From: Gamarada debralockiae
Lineage: Eukaryota > Ascomycota > Leotiomycetes > Helotiales > Hyphodiscaceae
Reading direction: 5' to 3'
DNA: 14,828 nucleotides
NCBI GenBank assembly: GCA_002803225.1
Contig: NXFV01000826.1
Location: 1-14,828 of the forward strand
Of this stretch, positions 1-7,694 are shown piece after piece (the first letter of the stretch is position 1; every line of letters starts with the position of its first letter). Made by a program: the position numbers and the translations under genes. The notes under the pieces were generated by a model. That model saw only the letters and a list, made by a program, of their open reading frames with translations. It did no database searches and had not been told where the DNA came from.

Positions 1-580
1 GAGGTTCTACTGTATTGCATTAGAATGCCAAATGTGGATAGAGCAAAACACCAATCATCATTTGCCTGACATGTGCATATTTGAGTTAGCCTTTCTAAAT
101 ATTCCGAAGGGCATAGCCTTTACCCTGCTTTTTCTGGTGGTGGCACTACTCGCTTCTCGATGCATTCACGCTAGGAAATAGTGGCGTCGTATGGGTGGAA
201 GCCTTACGCATATCACTAGTGCACTGGATACATTCTACCGGGCGGCCCGGCCCGATTGATAGTGGACCTTGGACCTCGACGAAAGCAGAAGGTAACATGA
301 AATGTGTGCATGTGACTGCATCTGCAACGTAAAATACGTGTGAATCTGGCTGCATAGTTCGTCATTCGGCTTCGTGCATGGAAGATGCACTAACACACCC
401 GACGCCGTAAAAGAGGAAAGAGAATTTGGTAAATCTTCATGTGTGAAATAATAAAGGTTTACATTTTACAATTCCTAGGGTGGTACTGTGATGACCCGTG
501 ACTTTCCCAGATTTAAGGTGGAGCGGCTGAGTCAGCACAGTGGTACATGATAAGCGAAAACCGCACCAAAACTCATTGAA
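1..580. other. Intergenic stretch without a recognisable gene
   Basis: Base composition is mixed, with a GC-rich run at about 238-254. The only open frame of note is 69 codons on the minus strand (355-146); it has a real ATG but matches no family I recognise and shows no splice structure. I see no gene here. Confidence 0.6.
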
Positions 581-900
581 TTTATAAATCAATAACAAAT
601 TAATCTTTAAATCAATCTATCTAAGTTTTAAAGTATAGAATAAAATGAACATGAGGTTTAATATGGCCAGCTATAATGTTGATCTTAATATATTCTGAAA
701 GCTACATACTATTAAATTAAAAGGAGAATAAATGTTCTCGAATATTTGTTTTGATACTTTGATAACTCTACAACAACGTATAAAATCTGAATATTTTAGT
801 AAATAAAACTTAACTTTACTCACTTAATAATTCAAATCTCAAGTTTAAAACTATTATAATATAAAATATTAATGTAATAGAATATTGAAAAGGCTTACTT
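581..900. repeat. AT-rich, RIP-like decayed tract
   Basis: By hand count GC is about 21% over 601-900, against roughly half in the neighbouring genes. The tract starts and ends abruptly and is rich in TA, TTAA and AATA strings with stops in all frames. In Pezizomycotina this composition is the usual mark of repeat-induced point mutation of old transposons. I cannot identify the parent element, so its repeat origin is inferred from composition alone. It ends about 40 bp before the first ATG of the transporter that follows and must form part of that gene's upstream region. Confidence 0.5.
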
Positions 901-939
901 TTGGTGGGGTTTTAACAAAATCCGGCAAAATAAGTACCG

Positions 940-1098
940 ATGTCTCACGAGCTAGTGCAACCCCTGGTGCTCGGGACAAGGTCGATTGAAGACCAAAGAT
1001 CGCGTCCCTCCCGCAAACGAATCGACGCGGACTCCCATCACAGCACCACAAGATTCAGACCCAGAGAAGGAAGCGATGGAGATAACCAAGATCGATAA
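940..1098 (+). promoter_or_regulatory. Upstream ORF overlapping the transporter start codon
   Basis: The first ATG after the AT-rich tract is at 940. It opens a 52-codon frame that closes at TAA 1096-1098, so it overlaps, out of frame, the transporter's first in-frame ATG at 1076. No other ATG lies between 940 and 1076. If transcription starts upstream of 940, this would act as an overlapping inhibitory uORF. Alternatively, ATG 940 was the ancestral start and an indel moved it out of frame, or an undetected 5' intron joins the two. Confidence 0.35.
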
Positions 1099-1234
1099 TG
1101 AGCTCGATCCCAATCCCAAGGAGCCATCTGCTACCATGTCGCCAGGAGAAACAGAGGAGGAAGCGATGGGTACAGCCGAGATGGACAACGAGCTCGATGA
1201 CAAGGAGCCCTCTACTACCACGTCGCCGGGAGAA
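1061..1234 (+). repeat. Imperfect tandem duplication inside the transporter N-terminus
   Basis: Two adjacent units, 1061-1150 (90 bp) and 1151-1234 (84 bp), both run from a GAGGAAGCGATGG-like start to a TCGCCAGGAGAA-like end. The second lacks two codons in the middle. At protein level each unit reads roughly E-A-M, then D-N-E-L-D, then K-E-P-S, then T, then S-P-G-E. The length difference is a multiple of three, so the frame is kept. The ATG chosen as start (1076) lies in unit 1 and has a counterpart at 1166 in unit 2. Confidence 0.75.
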
Positions 1235-3273
1235 CCTCACGAGCTTGCTGGGGAAAAGCCAGGTGGCGAGCAAATCAATGATGAGAGTCCCAAGTACCCT
1301 CAAGGTCTCAAACTCGCCACCATTATTGCGGCTCTGTGTCTCTCAGTGTTCCTCGTAGCCCTAGATCAAACGATCATCTCAACTGCGATTCCAAAGATCA
1401 CAGACCGTTTCCATAGTGTCGATGATATTGGCTGGTAAGTCTCCCTTCTGCTCCAACTACCCGTGTCCTTTGTTCCAACACTTCTCTCGTGCCAACTAGA
1501 CACGCTTCATCTCTCTTGAGCATCCTTTGCTTGTCAGTTGCTGACTTCTGCAGGTACGGTTCAAGCTACTTGCTCACGAAAGCAGCATTGCAGCCAAGTT
1601 TTGGACGAATATACTCCATCTTCAGCGTGAGGCTTTTCACAGAGGAAAATACTGAGGGTCAGCTAATGGGGTTTTGAGATCAAATACACATTCCTTACCG
1701 CCATTGCCATATTCGAGCTTGGGTCGGGAACTCCCCTCCTTTATCTTTTACATATGCTCACTTTTCAATATATAGCTCCTTGGTTTGTGCTATAGCACCC
1801 AGCAGCAATGCTTTGATCGTTGGCAGAGCCATTGCAGGAGCTGGGGTTGGAGGTCTTTTCACAGGTTCTATTGTCATCGTCGTGTACTGCCGTGAGTCTC
1901 CCCTTAGCCGGCATCATGGTTTGGCTCGCAAACTCTACAACACCTCTTAACAAGAGCTCCGCCTTTCAAGCGCTGAATGGAATATGTTGAACTGACTTGA
2001 GAAGTGCCACTGCGCAAGAGGCCTGCTGCAATGGGTATTATTAGCAGCATGTGGGGTATTGCATCGGTTGCGGGACCTTTACTTGGAGGCGTCTTTACGC
2101 AAGTTCTCCGAAGCACCTTACCCCCTTAAAATAACCACTGACTCGAGAACAGCGATCGGATTTCCTGGCGATGGTGTTTCTATATCAAGTAAGTTAGCCA
2201 AGCTTCACAACTTTTATCTACCATTGTGACGACTAATTCTTGACAGCCTCCCAATTGGCGCCTTTTCAATTATTGTTATTGCCTTTATACTTGACATCCA
2301 CCGTAATGACAATCCCGATCATCTCTCTGTCCGGCAAAGAATTATAAAGCTCGATCTTATCGGAGCCTCGATTCTTATTCCCGCTATTATTTGCTTGCTC
2401 CTGCCTCTACAATGGGGTGGCTCAACCTATCCTTGGAACAGTACGCGCATTGTTGGACTATTCGTTGGCGCTGGCTGTCTAACTATTGTCTTTGTTTACT
2501 CGCAGATTAAGCTCGGAGACAAAGGCACGCTTCCGCCCTACCTCTTCCAGAATCGAAATACACTCTGCGCATTTATGTTTGCCGGCTTTTTTGGAGCAGG
2601 CTTCTTCTCACTGACCTACTATCTCGCTATCTATTTTCAGAGCGTCAAGGGATCTACAGCCCTTCATGCAGGTATTCAAATGCTGCCTCTTTTAATCTCC
2701 TGTACCGTGTCATCGACCGGTACTGGGGCCTTGATATCAGCTACAGGATACTATACGCCACTTATGCTCTTCTGTATGGCACTATTCTCTATCGGCGCTG
2801 GCCTTCTTACTACCCTTTCTATTACAAGCTCTTTTGGACGAAGCTTTGGCTATCAAGTCCTCGCAGGCCTCGGTATTGGCGTGGGATTCGAAGGCGGCAT
2901 TATTGTAGTGCAAACCGTTCTACCACTTAAAAGAGTCCCTGTGGCAATATCATGTGTCTCATTCTTTATGACCCTCGGCGGCGCCCTCTTTATCCCGATC
3001 TCTCAGACTCTCTTCCAGGACGGACTCCTTAAAGGTATCGAAACCAACGCCCCTCAACTCGACGCACACGTGTTCTTAAAAAGCGGCGCCACGGAGATTC
3101 GCTCACTGCTGGCATCGATGAATCAGCAGGATGCCCTGGATGTTATTCTGCAAGCCTATGTTGATGGGTTGAGGCATACTTTTTGGGTTACTGCAGCTTG
3201 CGCGGTTGCTGCGTTGGTTGCAGCGTGTGGGTTGGAGTGGAAAAGTGTTAAGAAAGGATATGGTAAGGAGTAG
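1076..3273 (+). CDS. MFS multidrug efflux transporter, DHA2 (14-helix) family
   Basis: Proposed exons: 1076-1434, 1554-1626, 1679-1722, 1776-1891, 2005-2098, 2153-2188 and 2247-3273. Joined, they encode 582 aa without a stop. The family exports toxic or self-made small molecules across the plasma membrane by proton antiport; close relatives include the GliA/ToxA/AflT-type pumps. Visible motifs: LDQTIISTAIPKI in helix 1 (about 96-108), GRIYSIFSIKYTFL (motif A, about 137-150), RAIAGAGVGG (motif B, 176-185), GIASVAGPLLGG (motif C, 215-226) and the DHA2 signature [12 protein letters not shown] (234-245). Helices fill 78-560; residues 1-70 are acidic and low complexity. The start is uncertain: ATG 1076 is the first in-frame ATG, and the frame is open upstream to a non-ATG codon at 986. 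Intron 5 (2099-2152) is GC-AG, the intron 3 donor (GTCGGG) is weak, and the intron 4 acceptor is a NAGNAG. The substrate cannot be read from the sequence. Confidence 0.88.
2099..2152 (+). other. GC-AG intron in the DHA2 transporter
   Basis: The donor is GCAAGT rather than GT. GC introns usually carry otherwise perfect consensus, as here. A branch-point-like CACTGAC precedes the CAG acceptor. Removing 54 bp restores the family sequence [18 protein letters not shown]; using the GT four bases downstream as donor breaks the frame. Confidence 0.75.
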
Positions 3274-3540
3274 GCTAAAGCTATTCAAGTGGAGGCGGTA
3301 ATAGCGGAGGTAGAGAAAGAAGGTATATGTTGGAACGGGTTGGTGTTGCAGCTCTAAGAGCTGAGACGCTCTTCACTATTAAGGCTCTCTACAGGCAGCT
3401 AAGGGACAAATCCTTTCCTTTGCTTAGCTCTTCTTTTACGACTTAGGCTACACTATAGACGTATGGATAAACTGCTGCCTACAACTTGACTGTGGGGTTC
3501 TCTTGGAACTTTTACGAGTGCTTACGGACTATAATTAGAC
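3274..3540. other. Downstream region of the transporter, no gene seen
   Basis: This is the 3' flank of the transporter, leading into transposon-derived DNA. The transporter frame stays open for 27 codons after its TAG and then meets TAA at 3355-3357. No other coding signal is recognised. The left edge of the Helitron debris may lie in here but cannot be placed. Confidence 0.4.
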
Positions 3541-4043
3541 CGCCCGCGAGCACAGTAGTTATTCCAAGACTCTATGGCTATCATCTGTCATTATGGCAAG
3601 CCAACGTTCTTCTTGACTTTTATAGCCAATCTCTGCTGGCCAAAGATTGTTAAGAACCTACTTGCAGGCCAGTAACTACTAGATCTTATCGTTTATGTAT
3701 TTCGTCTTAAGGTCAAGGCCCTTCTTACAGGCATTAAAGGTGGGGTTTTGAGTCTGTCCTAAGCTCACGTCTGTACGATCAAGTACTAGAAGCGTGGGTA
3801 ACTACAAATATACTTACTTATCTGGCTCCTCCCTATTATACAGTTCCTTACTATAGAGTGTATCAATGAATTATTTGTGCAGAGCTACCTGACCTATTAC
3901 AGGATCCAACGGACGAGCTTAGAGAGATCGTTATGGGTCACATGAGTCACAGACCTTGCGGACAAGATTACCTTGGAGCTCCCTATATAAGCTGTAGATT
4001 TCTAAATAGTCCGCTAGAGTGTCAGAAAAGGTTTTGTGCGTAG
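3541..4043 (+). pseudogene. Helitron transposon relic: broken Rep (HUH) domain
   Basis: Reading from 3541 gives FQDSMAI then, after about 8 residues, FFLTFIANLCWPKI..LLAGQ.. and VFRLKVKALL. This matches the Helitron helicase-like N-terminal domain order (QDAMAI, LFLTFTANPNWPEI, LLPGQ, VFRLKLKALL). The frame then gives an equivalent of the EFQKRGLPHxHLLIWL motif at about 3778-3828. After a frameshift near 3880 a second frame reads ELPD..QDPTDELREIVMGHM and a RPCG..C..ECQKRFC stretch matching the Cys-rich end of the Rep region. Stops at 3673, 3760, 3787 and 3799 break the frame. The HUH histidines read Q-I-Y (3805-3813), so the domain is dead. The SF1 helicase half was not found nearby, so this is an internal fragment whose termini are undetermined. 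Confidence 0.8.
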
Positions 4044-4485
4044 ACAAGAATTTAATTGAATATAGAAGATTGTCAATGTACCATTTTTAAGAAATCGGGA
4101 AATGCTGATCAGTAAATTCGGTTGTGTTCTTATCGCCCACCGGACCTGGAGATGCAGATCATCATCGTGTCTGTTTCACCATCAATCACTACTGTACTGC
4201 CTTTAAACAATACAATCACTTCCCTATCGGGCGTATTTTCGCCCTTCTCCCGAACATCCTGGCGCCGTCTTCTCGTCTTCGTGTAGGGATCTTCGTGATC
4301 CTATTCTTCGTCACTACGTCTGCCATTCTGGCTTCCACCCGCTTTGGCTCTCGACTGACTTCGCTCTTCTATCAAATACGACCTGCCACCTTCCCCGCCT
4401 TCACGCGACCAATAACTACGAGGTGGGCAACTAGAATCATTCAAACAAAGTGAAGGATTACTGACACCCTGGTTTCTGCAGTACC
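4044..4485 (+). promoter_or_regulatory. Upstream region of the M3 peptidase, with possible 5' intron
   Basis: A pyrimidine-rich region typical of a fungal promoter or leader. Just before the ATG stands a textbook intron 3' end: TACTGAC at about 4459-4465 and TTTCTGCAG ending at 4481. A possible donor, GTGGGC, is at 4423. A 59-bp leader intron 4423-4481 is therefore plausible. The region upstream, 4109-4422, is open and in frame with the peptidase through that splice, but contains no in-frame ATG. Confidence 0.45.
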
Positions 4486-6845
4486 ATGGCACCGAAAATG
4501 TATCGGAAACCTCCCCAAGCCCCTCCCAGCTTCACAGCTACGCCGACCTCCTTGGTAGAGGATGCTAAAGCTATCTGTGGTATGTACCTAATGCCAGTGA
4601 TCCTGCGCTGGCAGATCCGCCGCTGCTCCACACCAGTCGCTCAGATATAATGGGTGATTCAACTGGCGATAGTACCGTCTCTTGGCGAAAGCAATGCTGA
4701 CCCCCTGATCTTCCTCCAGATCGCACGCGCAAGCTCCTCGATAAGATCGCTGCAGACGTTACGCCCGAGACAGCTACCTTCGAAAATGTGGTCTTACCTA
4801 TGGCAGAGGACGAGAACAACTCGAATCTACAGAGTCGAATTATCGGCTTCTATCAAGCCGTATCCGGAGATGCCAAGCTGCGCAATGCCTCATCCAAGGC
4901 AGAGGAGATAATGGACGAATTTGGAATCGAAGCTTCAATGCGAGAGGATATCTTCAAGCTGGTGGATGCGGCGTACAAGAAGGGCGACAAGTTGGACCCC
5001 GAAAGCCAGAGACTGCTGGAGAAGTCGCGCAAGAGCTATATCACGAATGGACTGGGCATACCTGCTGGACCACAGAGAGATAGATTCAAGGAGATCAAGA
5101 AGAGGCTATCGCAGATTCAGATCGAGTTCCAGAAGAACCTGAACGAGGAGAACGGGGGCATCTGGTTCACAAAGAAGGAGCTGGAGGGCGTTCCTGACGA
5201 TGTTGTTGAAGGCTTCGAGAAGGGCACTGGAGATAACGAGGGCAAATTGCGGTTTACTTTCAAGTATCCGGATCTGTTCCCCGCCTTAAAGTTCGCGTTG
5301 GATTCGGAGGTTAGACAGAGGATCTTCATTGAGAACGAGAACAAGGTCAGTAATTTTGCAGAGACATATTACCTACAGTTACTGATGATTTGCAGTGCAA
5401 TCAAAACGTTCCTCTCTTCAGGGAAGCGATCATCCTCCGCGACGAGGCCGCTCGACTTCTCGGATACCCGGACCATGCATCATTCAGAATCGAAGACAAG
5501 ATGGCCAAGACTCCTAAGACAGTCAACGATTTCCTCGACGACCTGAGAGTTCAACTTGCTCCTGGGGGAGTCAAGGAGACCGAGCATTTGAAGGAGATCA
5601 AGAAGGAAGACCTTAAATCACGGGGCTTGGAATCAACTAACGATGGCAACTACTATCTGTGGGACTCCCGCTTCTACAACCGAATGATGGTCGAGAAGGA
5701 ATTCTCTATCGATGAGCAGAAGATTGCCGAGTACTTCCCACTGCAATCAACCATCGAGGGCATGTTGACGATCTTTGAGGAACTCTTTGGTTTCGCATTT
5801 GTCGAAATTGATCCTGAGGAGCGCAACAAACTATCAGGTAAGAAGCTTCTTACATCGTTCCCTTTTGTTCGTGCCGCACCCATATCTAACCATCTATATA
5901 GAAACCGGCAAAGGCGATGACATCTACTGGCACGAAGACGTAAAGATCTTTAGCGTTTGGGACGACGAGGCGGAGGGAGGCTCATTTGTTGGATACTTAT
6001 ATCTGGACCTGCATCCTCGCCCAGGAAAGTACGGCCATGCAGCAAACTTCTCCCTTCAACCAGGCTTCCTCTTCTCCAACGGAACTCGCCGCTACCCTGC
6101 CACTGCACTTGTATGCAATTTCTCAAAGCCTACACCCACCAAGCCCTCCCTCCTTAAACACGACGAAGTTGTTACCTTGTTCCACGAACTCGGACACGGA
6201 ATCCACGATCTTGCTGGCCGCACCAAATATTCCCGCTTTCACGGTACATCCGTTGTTCGAGACTTTGTCGAAGCCCCCTCGCAAATGCTCGAGAACTGGT
6301 GCTGGACCCCCTCCCAACTTAAGAGCTTGAGCAAGCATTACCTGACTGGCGAACCGATTCCCGATGATTTGATCGAGAAGCAAATCTCCGTCAAGCATGT
6401 CAACGATGCGCTCTTCAACCTCCGACAACTGCACTTCGGCATCTTCGACATGACTGTCCATACCCCCAAGTCTCACGCCGAGGCCGAATCGTTCAAGCTA
6501 TCTGAACTGTACAATGATTTGCGAGAACAAATCTCGGGATTGAAGGGACCAGAGGCGTTGGGTATGAAGAGCGACTGGGGTAACGGACAAGCCACGTTTG
6601 GACACTTGATCGGTGGCTACGATGCTGGATACTACGGATACCTTTCATCCCAGGTCTACTCTACGGATATGTTTTACAGCGTGTTCAAGAAGAATCCTAT
6701 GGATCCCAAGGAGGGACGCCGATATAGACACATGGTGTTGGAGAAAGGAGGAAGCCAAGAGGAGATGAAGACTCTGACTGATTTCCTGGGACGTCCACCA
6801 AGTACTGAGGCTTTCTACAAGGAATTGGGTCTTAAGGCGAAGTGA
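4486..6845 (+). CDS. PRD1: M3-family zinc oligopeptidase (saccharolysin/thimet type)
   Basis: Proposed exons: 4486-4579, 4720-5345, 5396-5837 and 5902-6845; introns of 140, 50 and 64 bp. They join in frame to 701 aa, close to yeast Prd1 (712 aa). The enzyme cleaves short peptides, including proteasome and mitochondrial breakdown products; yeast Prd1 is in the cytosol and mitochondrial intermembrane space. The zinc site is complete: HELGH at 482-486 (ligands H482 and H486, catalytic E483), third ligand E511 in DFVEAPSQ, 25 residues after H486 as in the family. The Tyr/Gly-rich substrate loop GGYDAGYYGYLSS starts at 625. The N-terminal helical part includes MDEFGIE, KKRLSQIQIEFQKNLNEENGG and KYPDLFPALK. 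The segment after SKHY is short (TGEPIPDDLIE), as in yeast, not a deletion. The start MAPKMYRKPPQAPP matches the usual fungal cytosolic start. The gene appears intact. Confidence 0.95.
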
Positions 6846-7694
6846 ATCGTTCGATCCGACTGAAGCGAATAGATTTAGTCCTGCACTTTTTTATTTTTAT
6901 TTTTGGAAAACCCCATTCGTTGCAGTTAGATGAGCGATTCAAGACAAAAACATTCCCCAAAGCACATCACGTGCGATTTACCATTACCTCCTTTAAGTGC
7001 AGCTTGCGAGTCTTCCATCCACCTTACCCATTCCAGTCGAGAGTGTTTCCGAATTGAGCCAATGACACTATCCAGATCTCGCTTGCCCGATCAATCGCAA
7101 TTTGTTATGGAACTCTGGAGTTTTGGATGATTGGGGCAAAGCAGCAACTGAAACACTCTGAAGCCTTTTGCTCCTCAACGACGTTTCAAAGTTCCCACCA
7201 CATGTAAATCGCACACCATAATCATGCATCACCCCTCCACAATCCCATCTGTCGACATGCTCTACCGTGCTCCATCGTCCGAAGATCACTGATGCGGAGA
7301 ATACGCTGGCCTGTAAAAACGACCCTTTCCGTTCCTTGGCCCACAAAAATAGATTTGTTTAACCAATGAATACCCAAGTAGATGGCTAGAAAGGGTAAGG
7401 CATGAATCGTTTGTTTGCTGACTGTCATGCGAGGAACTGTTCGATGGTGGAAGTTTCTGTGTCCCGAGCACATTCATGCGTGTGTTTCCTTTAGGTGGTT
7501 GTATGATTGAACTCAACTGAAGTTGCTGGCCTCCTTTTCATCTGTTCTTTTCGTTCATTCATTTCGCCGGCGATACTTTCTTTCTCGACTGCACTGGTGC
7601 TTTGGTAATTGGTTTGATACCGTTGTTTCTTCGCCTTCTTTTTCGTCCGTCGTTACGAGTCGGAGTATTGGGGTCTTGAGAAATATTGGGAAGA
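6846..7694 (+). promoter_or_regulatory. Intergenic region: peptidase 3' end and promoter of next transporter
   Basis: A T-rich stretch at about 6887-6905 follows the peptidase stop and may belong to its 3' end. A palindromic CACGTG (E-box, bHLH-type site) is at 6968-6973. From about 7520 to 7650 the plus strand is strongly CT-rich, as in many filamentous-fungus core promoters lacking a clear TATA box. No protein family is recognisable in the open frames here. Confidence 0.5.

Noticed and set aside
146..355. A 69-codon minus-strand ORF with a true ATG.
   Set aside because: No family resemblance, no promoter or splice context, and within the length expected by chance.
4124..4453. Stand-alone 109-codon gene upstream of the peptidase.
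   Set aside because: It begins at GTG with no in-frame ATG, and its end overlaps a likely leader intron; it is treated as 5' leader or extension instead.
4486..5400. The peptidase reading frames are broken in raw DNA, suggesting a pseudogene.
   Set aside because: Introns 4580-4719, 5346-5395 and 5838-5901 have proper GT-AG ends and restore a continuous 701-aa protein with all zinc ligands.
6300..6400. Apparent deletion in the peptidase after SKHY compared with Eurotiomycete proteins that carry an extra segment here.
   Set aside because: Yeast Prd1 has the same short form (TGEKIPESLI), so the longer loop is a lineage insertion elsewhere.
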